Source of the DNA: Scolanthus callimorphus | Taxonomy: Eukaryota > Cnidaria > Anthozoa > Actiniaria > Edwardsiidae | Assembly (NCBI GenBank): GCA_033964015.1 | Contig: CM066916.1 | Span: 33,338,712 to 33,402,711 of the forward strand | Direction: 5' to 3' | DNA: 64,000 nucleotides | Part shown: positions 44,445-54,729 of the stretch, one piece after another | How the letters are laid out: each line of letters opens with the position of its first letter | Numbering within the stretch: the first letter of the stretch is position 1 | Translations under genes and position numbers: made by a program | Notes under the pieces: generated by a model | Database searches by the model: none | Told to the model about the DNA's origin: nothing | What the model saw: the letters and a program-made list of their open reading frames with translations, nothing else

Positions 44445-44689
44445 AAGCAAACTTTATTTCTCACACTACATAGTTTATGACACTTGGTTGGTTAACTGTG
44501 TACCATTCTTGTAGTAAAGTGCACTTCACTTGGTCCTAAATAAAGCCGGAAGAGGGAGGCTTAATACATTCATTTGACATTATTGTTTTCTGCTTTCTTT
44601 CCCTTCTTTGCCACTTTCCTATCTTAAACAGTAATCCATTTAAAATAAAATCCTCTGGTTCAGGTTAACGTAGTTTATGTGAGAGACGG

Positions 44690-44876
44690 GAACTACGATT
44701 TTACGTCGTTATCCGAGAAGACGCGAAGGTCTAACCATTTGCAGATAATAGAGCAGAGGCACCACCTCCTCTTCGAAAAGACCCTGAGTGTTGGTCAGGC
44801 CGGAGTTTGAACTTCAAACCTCCCGCACAGAAGCCCGGCGCTCTACCACTGCGCTAACCGGTCGGTTCAAATGTCA
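44690..44876 (-). repeat. tRNA-derived SINE, minus orientation
   Basis: On the minus strand ACCGGTTAGCGCAGTGGTAG and AGCGCCGGGCTTC form a tRNA-like 5' part with an A box. GGAGGTTTGAAGTTCAAACT is a B-box-like region. A tail follows with ATGGTTAGACCTTCGCGTCT and TCTCGGATAACGACGTAAAA. The tail resembles conserved SINE tails I recall from marine invertebrates, unverified. Confidence 0.65.
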
Positions 44877-44999
44877 ACTCTCTAGCATTATTTATCGAAA
44901 GCAACAAATGTGGATATATTAAATAACAATTTCGGCGCCCCCACTAAAGTTCGACTTGACAGCATGGACGCGTTTTGGCGACGTGACTTCAAGTATTAC

Positions 45000-45440
45000 A
45001 CGCGTCTCTCCGATTAGTAGTGCACTCGTGCACGGCTAGAAGATTTGAGACGTTCATAAAGTTACTTACTTACTTACGCGAATTGGTTATGGCGAAGGAA
45101 GGGCAAATTGGACAGATTTTTTTCTCCAATTATCTCGCGCGAGAAACGTGATATATCACTTCGCTAAAGCCTTTCGTGGGAGCTCGAAAATGGATTGCAC
45201 TCGACGAATGATCACGTCAACAACCCTTGAAAGACTGCATAATCCAGCCTGCGTGCAGATGGTGCGCGTGAAAATGCTAGTTTACTGACATCATTGCATG
45301 AATCCGGCGCAGACAGGGAAATGTGATAACTTCCACGTCTTGCGCGAAAATTACGCTAACAGCAGATGTACAAGACCTCGAAACCCTACCCTGATAAAAC
45401 GGATGACGTTGAAAATTACCAGCGCAACAAAACGACTTAT
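45000..45440. other. Intergenic, no gene seen
   Basis: Nothing recognised apart from a short TTACTTACTTAC run near 45060. Confidence 0.4.
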
Positions 45441-45690
45441 TTAATTAACTGTAGCCATAAAGGAGTTAATCGAAACCCCTGAAAGGGACAACATATTGGA
45501 ACACCCCTCCTCGTTCCGGTTCAAAGAGCAGGTGACTTGCTCTTCCAGCCACCTCGCCGTGCATGCGTGGCAACCTAGCAGTTGGTCACAGCATTTGCCG
45601 AAGGTAATTTCGGTCTTGGAAAAGTGTGGCACATCCTGCATTTGAATGCTGTTCTTAGTTGCACACCTGCAAATGATTGCTTTTTAGTGC
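45441..45690 (-). pseudogene. Degenerate RING-like exon, most diverged copy
   Basis: The minus strand reads VQLRTAFKCRMCHT in one frame. After a one-base shift it continues FSKTEITFGKCCDQLLGCHA, then CTARWLEEQVTCSLNRNEEG, ending with TAA at 45441. This is the same Cys pattern (CxxC, CC..L.GC..C...W, then C..) as the tandem exons at 47.9-48.9 kb. The frameshift and CSLNR in place of CPLCR mark it as dead. Confidence 0.65.
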
Positions 45691-45844
45691 TGTTTGTAGC
45701 ATCCCCTTCACTGCTTCTAATTCTTTGTCGAAATGGCGCTCGAGGGAGCATTGAGCACAAAAATGAGAATTTATGGCGACCATCATAATGCCGATTGACT
45801 CGCGCGGGCTCTAAGATAGGGCCCGCCAAAATGCTCATTAGATC

Positions 45845-46965
45845 CCGGATACTTACGCCACAATGCTCGCCAAAGTTTGTGCATTTGTGATCCCTGCAAA
45901 CCTACTTCTCTGAATATTTTTGTAGGTATACTAATAAATAATCATACATTATTCGCGTTTAGTGTGGTCTTAATTACACAGTTTTTTTCAAAAAGCTCAT
46001 GCGTCCCTAGTCCCGTGTCAGCTCGCAAAGGATCATGGGCCGGTGGAAAGATATGGCAAGGAAATACACCCTTCCAAGCAATGACCCCATGCGCGCGCGC
46101 GTTTTTTCCCCTAGAAAGACAGCTGTCGACGAGTCGGGTACCTAGCCACCGATAACTATAAATGTTATACACACACCACCAACCCGGATGCTTTGAACTT
46201 GAAAACGCTCGAATAAGAAAGCAAAAACAGCCGCTTTTCAGGGTCGCGTGCAGTCCAGACCTCAACTCCAATCCCACTCTTTTGCGCACGTGTCATTTTC
46301 CCCCCCGTTTCCCTTTGCTCTCTATACGCGGGCAGCCCCAAGGTGCCTCCAATCGGGCTTTTTCCTCAGATACCGTTTGCGGGCGTGCAGCAATCAAACC
46401 GAGATTTTTCCACCTTCACACCGGAAATACCAACCATTCTCCCAAATCTCTTCCTCTCACGGGAGTCCTATAAAGCCTGCCTCCTCAGGGCTTTGGCTCT
46501 GTGTGCGTCATTATGGGAGGATTAAATAACAAAAACTGTGGCAAGATAAACCCCCGTTGGATGCTTTTTCATATTTTTTAGATTATAATTGGGCCGCCGG
46601 GATCAACACATATGTACTATCATTTTATGACATCACGAGTCAAATTAACATATTTATTGCGTACATATATCAAACGCGTAACATGTTAATATACTACGCA
46701 TATCACGCTAACAGCTACACAGAATATACTGTACTTTAAAATGACATGACGTAATGCTGTGTATACCTCTGAAAATTTACATTTGGCGTATAATATATTT
46801 ATAGGGACCCCAACGCAACTTCGATGAAGACTTTTCTCTGATGGTATCTCTAACGACCTTATCTTATCATCTGAAGTGACACACGATAGAGAACATGAGC
46901 TCAATGAGAGCGTACAGTCAGATTTATCTTCGTCAAACCAACGTAAAACACTAGCCACTCCACAA
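45845..46965. other. Intergenic, no gene seen
   Basis: Overlapping open frames on both strands (about 45877-46530) have no recognisable domain; their overlap on both strands suggests chance. Confidence 0.35.
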
Positions 46966-46971
46966 GTAGGG

Positions 46972-47106
46972 CGAAGTAGGGGTAGCGATGGTAAATCCGA
47001 GCCCGAGGTTTAAAGTCAAAGACATGAAGCGTGCCCCCCTTAATAAAGTCGATTACTTTACCGAGACTTTCAACATTTTAAGGTACCCATCGCTACCCCT
47101 ACAAGT
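46972..47106. mobile_element. Foldback with GTAGGGGTAGCGATGG ends
   Basis: GTAGGGGTAGCGATGGTAAA at the left is inverted at the right as GTACCCATCGCTACCCCTAC. TCAAAGACATGAAGCGTGCC inside also occurs near 26728. Confidence 0.8.
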
Positions 47107-47348
47107 ACGTACTCACTGTGAACAATAAAACTCTTGAGAGAATCCTGCCTCATAACGCAGCAAACCTTACCGCTTAATAAACGCCTTTTTCTTCAACGTT
47201 GCAGTGTTTTTTATGATTACTATTTCATTCCAACCATGCATTATTTGTTATGCAATAAAGTGATCAAAAGCATGTACTACATGTCGAAAAACTTAGTGCT
47301 TTAAAACAATAAGTGAAATTAACTGACTGTTACTTTATCTGCACTCTA

Positions 47349-47886
47349 TACTTTCACTACCCTGGTCCCAGGGTGAAGTTTCCGCGTTTTCGGACCAAAT
47401 TCAGTCGTATCCCCTGGTCGTATTTTAGCGGCAGTTCGTTTTGCCTCAGCGAGTCTAGTCTTGCTTTTGTTTCTTGCTGAAACTTCACCCTGGGGACACC
47501 TCACTAGGATTCTCAGTTCTATCAATCAATCAATCTATCAACGTGGAGCTTCGGGGCCTTATCATTAGATTGTGAATTTAGTAGCGCCTTCTCGCATTGG
47601 CAGCAGGATTACTTCCGGAACGAAATCGTATTATTAATGGAGAGAAACACGATCTCCGTCCGGAACTAATCCTGCTAATCAATGAGAAGTCGCTAAAAAT
47701 TCAACATCCAATGATAGGAGGCCCCGATGCTCCGCCTCCGTTTTTGATTGATAGAACTGACAATCCTAGTGAAGTTTTAGCAAGAAACAAGAGCAAGACT
47801 GAGGCAAAACGAACTGCCACTAAAATACGACTGGATTTGGCTTGAAAACACAGAAATTTCACCCTGGGACCAGGGTATACCTTCAC
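47349..47886. mobile_element. 520-bp long-TIR foldback with 9-bp target duplication
   Basis: TACCCTGGTCCCAGGGTGAA (47358) is exactly inverted at the right end (to 47877). Inversion continues through AGTCGTATTTTAGYGGCAGT, TCGTTTTGCCTCAG and TAGGATTNTCAGTTCTATCA, nearly to the centre. Flanks TACTTTCAC (47349-47357) and TACCTTCAC (47878-47886) match at 8 of 9 positions. The tandem copy at 48241 has a single ATACTTTCACTG here, so this is a true insertion. A 9-bp duplication and long arms suggest a Mutator-like foldback; the class is inference. An 82-codon open frame inside follows the arms and is probably chance. Confidence 0.85.
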
Positions 47887-47891
47887 TGTAT

Positions 47892-48943
47892 AACTAATTC
47901 AGTTTCTTCAAAAGTTTCATCAAAACCTCAGTATAAATGGGAGCATTTTTGTTGCCCCTCTTCACAACGAGAAAGGGGACAGGTGTCTTCCTTGATCAAA
48001 CCAACGTACGCTGAACACATGCTGTACAGCCTATAGTTGAGAACAACACTGAGCAAAACTCACTCCACTTTGAGGGATTGCTGTTTGGCATTTGCAGGTA
48101 AAACTTCCCTAACGCAAAAGCTAGCTCCTGTACGACGATCCACAAAAGCATGTAATATAACTTACTTAACTTAATTAAGTTAAGTAAGCTTAACTTAAGT
48201 ACTAAAAGATGTCGAAAAAAATTAGTGCTTAAAAACAGAAAGTGAAATTAACTGTCTGTCACTTTATCTGCAATACTTTCACTGGAAAATTAAGTTATTT
48301 TCTTCAAAAATTCATCGAAACCTCTAAAAAGGATTATTTTTGTTGCCCCTTCTTCACAACGAAAAAGGGGGACAGGTTTCTTCTTCATCAAACCATAACG
48401 CTGAACACATGCTGTACAGCCTATAGTTGAGAACAACACTGAGCAAAACTCACTCCACTTTGAGGGATTGCTGTTTGGCATTTGCAGGTAAAACTTCCCT
48501 AACGCAAAAGCTAGCTCCTGTACAACGATCCACAAAAGCATAGAAAGCTTAACTTACTAAAAAATGTCGAAAAAGTTAGTGCTTAAAAAGAAAAGTGAAA
48601 TTAAACTGTCTGTCACTTTATCTGCACTCATCTACTCTCACCGGAAAATTAATTCAGTTTCTTAAAATTTCATCGAAACCCCTGAAAGGGATTATTTTTG
48701 TTGCCCCTTCTTCACAACGACAAAGGGGGCAGGTTTCTTCTTCATCAAACCAACGCTGAAACACATGTACAGCCAACTAGCTGAGAACAACACTGAGCAA
48801 AACTCAGTCCACCTTGAGGGATCGCTGTTTGGCATATTTTACAGGTAAAAGCTTCTTTAAGACTACACAAAAGCTGATCTCTCACAGCTAGCTCCTGTAC
48901 AACTCTACGAGTCTCCCTTACCTCACTTAGAATTGTTCTGAAC
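47892..48943 (-). pseudogene. Three tandem decaying copies of a RING-like last exon
   Basis: Copies lie at about 48943-48654, 48530-48290 and 48135-47892 on the minus strand, each beginning near RVVQELA. The best copy (48943-48654) reads EAFTCKICQTAIPQGGLSFA, QCCSQLVGCT, then after an inserted T CVQRWFDEEETCPLCRCEEG, ending FDEILRN and TGA. The other two share a one-base loss in CAACTATAGG. One has AT and C insertions; the other has ACGT inserted. The Cys pattern CxxC...CC...GCxxC...W...CPxCR is RING-like. A 28-bp palindrome (CTTACTTAACTTAATTAAGT and onward, about 48160) lies between copies. Confidence 0.7.
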
Positions 48944-49203
48944 TGCTATTCAATTCAACCCCAAACTTGTCTCGACATCAATAAGCTTGATGTCAATTTG
49001 AGTTAACCTATCTAACATGATGTCTGCTTTTGTTGACACGTCGAAGACAGCATCCTTGAGATTGTCAGTCACTTGCTGTGTTAATGTTGATGTCTCTGAG
49101 GATCTGCAGTAGACAGACAAGTAATTAAAGCACACTTTCCTTTTCTTACTCTTCACACACTTTCTAATTGGATCCCCATCCTGAGGGTAGTTGTTCCCTT
49201 GGG

Positions 49204-49272
49204 CCATAAATACTTTTAAGCAATTATTGGATGAGGTTTTTGTGATATCCAGGAATAAACAATGTCGAGACA
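49204..49272. mobile_element. Family D foldback, left-half copy
   Basis: TTTTAAGCAATTATTGGATG, AGGTTTTTGTGAT and AATAAACAATGTCGAGACA match the left arm at 39858. The right arm is missing. It adjoins the damaged exon of the RING-like gene. Confidence 0.75.
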
Positions 49273-49287
49273 AAGTAATTATTATCA

Positions 49288-49461
49288 AGGCCGTAGCTAG
49301 AAATTTTGGCTGGGGTGGGGGGGGGGGGGGGGGCAGCCTTGGTCATCCTTTGTATTTGCTGGAGGGCAAGCAGGTTTTTCCCCACATGTTGACACTAAAA
49401 ATTCTACTTTCGCTGGGGGGGGCAACTGCCCCCTCTGACACTATGCTAGCTACGGCCTGTT
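49288..49461. mobile_element. Small TIR repeat with GGCCGTAGCTAG ends
   Basis: AAGGCCGTAGCTAGAAATTT and GCTAGCTACGGCCTGTTG are inverted about 170 bp apart, enclosing a poly(G) run of about 18. The ends resemble those of element E. Confidence 0.7.
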
Positions 49462-49939
49462 GTTTGCATTTGGGTAGCGCCTGAAATACATACGCTATCA
49501 GAGATCAAACAAGCAAAAAACGATACCATACCGGAGGAGCCCAAAAACATACCCTTAAGGGCAGCGCATACCCGTACACCTTATATGAGCGAGTACCCCC
49601 TCCCCCCTCCCCTCCCCGGGTCTAATTGTCCCCTATCAAAACGTCAGGAATGATCATTCAGAAATGTACAAAAAATTACAAACCTTAAAAGGCAAAACTT
49701 GGCATTGGCATGACCCCTTTATGGCTCTTTTGAAGAAACGTCATCCTCACCACTGAAAAGAGCATTCCAAATTGTCCAAGTTTCAGGACAAAATTTTGCA
49801 AATTGTTGAAGATAATGCCCCTAGCTAGGGACATAACTTTGCTTATCCCTTTTCAAGAGACAACAGTGCCGTACCTAACGGGAAGGGGGGGGGGCAGTGT
49901 AAAATAGTTTGTTTGGGAGAATTGAACATGGCATGTAAC

Positions 49940-50140
49940 GCTGTTGTTATGTATAATTTTCCATATGAAAAAAAGATACATTGTGTGATTCCAGAAAAGG
50001 GTGTGGATGTTGTAATGTACTATTTCCATATGAAAAAAAGATACAATGTGTGATTCCAGAAAAGGATGTGGATGTTGTTATGTACTATTTCCATATCAAA
50101 AAAGATACATTGTGTGATTCCAGAAAAGGGTGGTGGAACG
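49940..50140 (+). repeat. Three-copy tandem repeat, period 65 bp, made from a family A end
   Basis: CCATATGAAAAAAAGATACA, TTGTGTGATTCCAGAAAAGG and TGTGGATGTTGTAATGTAC recur at 49961, 50026 and 50091. The unit contains the family A terminus TTGTGTGATTCCAGAAAA. Confidence 0.85.
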
Positions 50141-51099
50141 CAATTTGCCTTTTATTCCAGGGCTGTACCATTGTAAATTCCACTGTAAAATCCAGAGGTG
50201 GGCATATCTCAAACCTGACTTTCTGTTTGTGGGATAGATAATTTATGAAATTTACAATGATTCAGAACTTAACACTGTGTGAAACATAATACCTTTTGCG
50301 CTTGTTGCAGGTGTCATGTCGGTATTTCATGTAGTGTTGCACAGTGACTGCCATGAATTTCTTTGCAGAATTTTTCCAGAATTCTAGTGCTAAAAACAAA
50401 AAACTTACTTTAAAACTACTTATAGAATTACATGTACATATATTTTATAAAAAAATATACGAGTTTTGATATTGTATTAGTGCAGCTAATTGTAATTGCA
50501 GCTTAAGATTAAGTGTTATGGGGATTTCCTTTTTTGGAAAAAAAAGAGCATTGCTACATTTGTGTAGAAGAGATGCATAAATGCAAACCAAATGCCAAAT
50601 GATTTCTGTGAGCTAATTCTTGAAATATCTTTTAAGATGGCATGAAGTGCATCTTATCCTGGTTTGTTCTGCTCTCCTCACGTTTAATTTTGTATGTGTT
50701 TTTGGTAAATTGCATACCTCTGGTTCCTGGGCTATCAGTTAATTCATAGCCATGTACGTCCACAATGATGTAATCATCAGAACTGTTGAGGTACTCTTTC
50801 ACAGTTTTCGCAACTTCTTCTGGAGTGGCCTTTCCTTCTTCAATATCGACATAAAGTTTTTGCCCTGTACTCAACAGCTTGCCTTCATGGTATTCTGATA
50901 ATAGGATTGCCTTAGAGCAACAGTCCTTTTTTTGCTTGGGAGGCCGCTGTGAAGTACTCATTTGGTTTCGTAAAGGTCTTGGTAGTGTGTTGTATGGACT
51001 GAAAACATGTCACATAAATCAGATAAGCGAGTAGTCATTATCTATATGGACGGTGTGGGGTGGTGAACACATGGGGGGGCTAAATAAGCTTTTAGATGT

Positions 51100-51120
51100 G
51101 GGGGGGGGGGGGGGGGGGGG
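51100..51120 (+). repeat. Poly(G) tract of about 20
   Basis: Uninterrupted G run within intron 2 of the RING-like gene. Confidence 0.9.
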
Positions 51121-51264
51121 TAAAAACTCACAGCAACTTTGACTTAGCTGCAGAAGGGTGTGGGGCTAGTAAAAAGGGTTACTACAAAGTTCAGTCCAAG
51201 GGGGTGACTAATCAAGAAATCAAAGGCACCAAGTGCCTCGGTGAAATCGTGGATACCGTTTATC

Positions 51265-51615
51265 CACGTTTGGTCGTCTGGTGATGACGCCATCAATGAC
51301 GCTATACCATGTGACCTTGGTGTTGCACCTCCCATGCTCGAAGATAACTTTACCCAAGTTTGGCCACCTAGCGATGCTCTGTTCTCGGATGTCAATTTCG
51401 TCTAATTTTAATTATGTCATTTGACTTTGGTGCTGGATCACCATTGTCATGAAGAAGACTTTATCCAACTTTGGTCACCTAGCGATGTTTTGTTCTCGAG
51501 AAGTTATTTTTTCTAGTTTTGATGACGTCATGGATGACGTAATGTCATGTGACTTTGTTGCTGGACCCCTCTTGTCATTCAGATAACTTTGTCCAACTTT
51601 GGTCACCTTGTGATG
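51265..51615 (+). repeat. Imperfect tandem repeat with CTTTGGTCACCTAGCGATG units
   Basis: The words GTTTGGCCACCTAGCGATG, CTTTGGTCACCTAGCGATG and CTTTGGTCACCTTGTGATG, each followed at similar distance by TGTTCTCG, TGATGACGTCA-like and GTGACTTTGNTGCTGGA segments, recur four times. Spacing is irregular (about 90-130 bp). Confidence 0.7.
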
Positions 51616-51911
51616 TACCAATATATTAATGAGCTAACACTTGAGTTATGAGCGAGCGAGCGAGTGACATCTGGCCCACCACAATAACTAGGGAATATGC
51701 TACGCGTATCCACGATTTTAAAAAGGGGGTGGCTAGCCCCCCCCCCCCCCTCCCTGGATCCGTCCCTAGCCTGACTATTAGGATCTCACTTCCCACTTTA
51801 TGTTGAGTTCCAGTTCCACTAAGTAGCCTGAATTTCAGATGTCTTTTCTTCCTACACTCTGACACTTGTTGCGCGAGAAAAAAAACTTCCAAAAACCCAG
51901 GAGTTGCTTGA

Positions 51912-53865
51912 TTCTCAAGATCTTGAGAATGGATGGTGATTGGTCAGTTTTTTAATGAGCTATATATATACTATTATAATCTGGTTGTCTGCGCAAATGT
52001 TTCTGATTGGCTAAATCAGTCTGTCCGAGAGCAACACTGAAATGGCAATTCCCTGTGACCATCTTTGCGCCCTCAGTCACATACATAAACAAAGATGTTG
52101 CTTTCAAAAATAAAAACATGAATTATCTATCTTTCAAGAGCTCTACAATTTAAAAACTTTTGTAAAAGTGTAAAAGTGTAGAAACTAAATTGTGTTGTCT
52201 TGAGCTAAACAATTGCCCACCCAATTCGAAATAACTGAATTCATAGAGACAGTTTATTGGAAAAGAAAACCACAGAACTTGCAAAAACTAGCTGCTCAAA
52301 AATTATAAAAACACAAGCTGAAAAGAAATTCCTGCATAAAGTGATTGTTTCATATGTGCTTTTAATATGTCTGTATCTAATTTTCATACGACAACAGACA
52401 CAATATTTGACAATATATCTAGCTAGCGCCTGTTATTCTGAGTCTTCTGCCGTCACATTCCTGCTACTTTTGCGTAGATGAAAAACAAGAAAACATTAAA
52501 AGTAAAAGAAATTGCACGGAGAACGCACTTGAAGGGATAACACGGCAGCCCACAGAACTGCCAGAATTTATCCAGAAAAATATACTCAGTAAGTCAGGAT
52601 TTGTTTATCTCCAGGGGAGGGGGGTGGGGAATTTTTGTTCTCTTCACAATCTTTAAACGCATTGAGTTTTACGGAACTACAACACCAGTTCACTTTCCTG
52701 ACCAGTTATAACTATCAATTGGCAGTATGTCCCAGTTACAGTCATACAAAATAAAATGCCTAGCATATCCCGTATACAGGGTCAATAAATGAATGGTGTA
52801 GCCAAATCGATACAACCGCGAATGGCTGAGAGAAATTAGTGGAGACTTTCCAAGGTGTGTTTACTATTGTAATACCTTAGTAGAAGAATTTCAATTATGA
52901 TTTGAGACTGACGGATTTGTTTCACTTGTTTACCTATATTTTGTCTCACAGTGAAAGAGACCAGAAAACTAAAGGACAGTTAAAAAGAATAAATGGAGTT
53001 GAAGTTCTGGGCGGAAATATTTTCTTGTGAAGCTTCTTGTAACGCAGTGTCGATGGAATCTTTGTCTTTTTCTGGTCCCGGGGAGGGGCATTTGTCCATT
53101 TTTTGTCTTCCCCGCCATGGAGTATTTTGTGATCTTTTCCAGCCCCGGGGCGGTGAATTTGTACTTTTAATTTTAGAAATGACCAAAATCCCGGGGGTTG
53201 CCCGGAGGGACATGGTCACCGCTGGATTGACTGATACATTACAAAGTTTCAAAATGACAAGCGTAGAGGAACCACATAACATGCGACGGGGGAATCATTT
53301 TCTGGAGTTTTTTGCAGGCTGAAAACTCGTCGTTGAGATCGGTAAACGTGCATGTCGATACTCGCCTCCAAACACACTAAAAGTTCAGTCTAGTTATCTT
53401 AAAATTATTATGCAATTTAAAATCAATAACAAGCGAATCTGGACCTGTAATGTTATAGCAATTCCTCGAAATCAGAGTCAAGAAAGCATTTATTCTGCGA
53501 ATCCGGGAAAACCCGTCAGCCGTCCCCAAGATCAAAATAGCCATTTGATTCTGTTCCTAGATGCAGCTCTTGGTGCTTTAAAATTGTGAAATAGTTATCT
53601 ATAAAAGTTAGGATGTTGTTTTATACCATTTTAAGGAATTTTTCATTTTAAGGAAAATTAATGTTTTCAACTCGTCTTCACAAATGCTTTCAAAGTCATC
53701 AGGCGCTATAACTTCCAGTAATTTTCATGTCAAAATTTGAAACGAATGTCTCATGTATGAGCGTGGCCATTTGTGTATCTGCCTCTTTTGTCGCTGAGAA
53801 TTATGCATAAATATAGCTCATTAAAAAAACCGACCAATCACCATCCCTTCTCAAGATCTTGAGAA
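51912..53865. mobile_element. 1.95-kb TIR element within RING-like gene intron 2
   Basis: TTCTCAAGATCTTGAGAATG, GATGGTGATTGGTCAGTTTT and TTAATGAGCTATA at the left are inverted at the right (TATAGCTCATTAAAAAAACC, GACCAATCACCATCCCTTCT, CAAGATCTTGAGAA). Arms are about 53 bp. An open frame at 52993-53322 with an overlapping minus frame has no recognisable domain. TCTCAAGATCTTGAGA is itself a palindrome. Confidence 0.8.
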
Positions 53866-54729
53866 CACGTGGTCACATGAGATAAATGGTAAAGCAAAAA
53901 TGCAATAGAAAATCCCAACAAAACGTTGCCAGTGAGAATGCAAAGCAAGTTTGCTCTGTATAAACTAAGAAGGATTTCAATCTACCTTTGACTTGTACTT
54001 GGCACAGGGAAAAAAGGTTGAGCCTGGAAGGTTAGGCCGTCAGTTGTCTGGCCAGTAGACGTGGGAACACTAGCACTAGGACTGCCTTCTACGGTGAAAA
54101 TTCGTTATTTTGTATATTTCGTCTACTGTTATTATAGTTGCCTTCTCCGTCGGGGAATATGGCCAGCCCTTGCTCGTCCATCAAGAGAGTTGATGCCGGA
54201 TCAAGCTAGAAGGCAATTATTCATAGTCAAGCTACAATTGTAGGTGCGTGTGTGGTTCCTCAAAGGAGGGTACTGTATTTCAAGCAAAAGGAAACTGGCA
54301 TAAATCTTTGAGGCGTTCTACGACTGTGACTGACGCGGAATCAAGCTGAAAGAGCGCTGTGTTTGGTCATTTGGTAATAGTATTGCAAAATAGCAAGCTG
54401 GGAAGGAAGCTTGGGATTGTAAGAATGCTCAACTTTTTGCAATCACAGTACCGAGTTTATTAAGTCTCAAGAGCTGGAATTCCATGGTCCGACTAGCTCT
54501 CAGGTTTTCCTGATAGATCCGACACATTTCCAAGTCCAAGGATCGGATCCCTGGACATGAGGGCTTATCGAAAAAGCCATCGGTATGCGAAGAAAACGGC
54601 AACTTCAAATCAATGCTTACCCTGAACAAACCACAGACCCTACTGTGAAATAAGTCTGATAGTAGGAGAGATATTCTCCTTCCATTTCTTTGCAAGGTTA
54701 CCCGTACATTATCAGCTTGATCCATCGTA

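Larger units (their letters stand above)
48654..54725 (-). pseudogene. RING-like protein gene with damaged frame (anthozoan-type family)
   Basis: Exon 1 is 54725-54621 (MDQADNVRVTLQRNGRRISL, ending CGLFR, donor GTAAGC). Exon 2 is 54205-53986 (LDPASTLLMDEQGLAIFPDG ... TVEGSPSASVP ... PVPSTSQ, donor GTAGAT), with one missing base in a T run near 54097. Exon 3 is 50998-50718 (SPYNTLPRPLRNQMSTSQRP ... YVDIEEGKATPEEVAKTVKE ... IIVDVHGYELTDSPGTRG, donor GTATGC). Exon phases fit once the base is restored. A further coding block, about 49206-48950, has KVFMAQGNNYPQDG, IRKCVKSKKRKV and a helical stretch (LTQQVTDNLKDAVFDVSTKA). It runs with shifts into the RING-like exon ending 48654. The 5' edge of this block is cut by a family D foldback half. 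I recall unannotated coral proteins with this order (N-terminal VRVTL domain, TVEG, GTRG block, coil, RING), unverified. Confidence 0.65.

Noticed and set aside
45942..46530. Several 60-115-codon frames on both strands
   Set aside because: They overlap in different frames, have no splice partners or recognisable motifs, and sit in non-conserved intergenic DNA.
47597..47845. 82-codon plus-strand frame and its minus counterpart
   Set aside because: They lie in the inverted arms of the 520-bp foldback, so the mirrored frames reflect the palindrome.
49096..49149. Possible 54-bp intron within the RING-like gene's coil block
   Set aside because: GTAAG and CTCAG borders exist and phases fit, but the frame is also open straight through; too short to call as an intron.
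52993..53322. 109-codon frame with an overlapping 100-codon minus frame
   Set aside because: No domain, no splice support, and inside a TIR element; not called as a gene.
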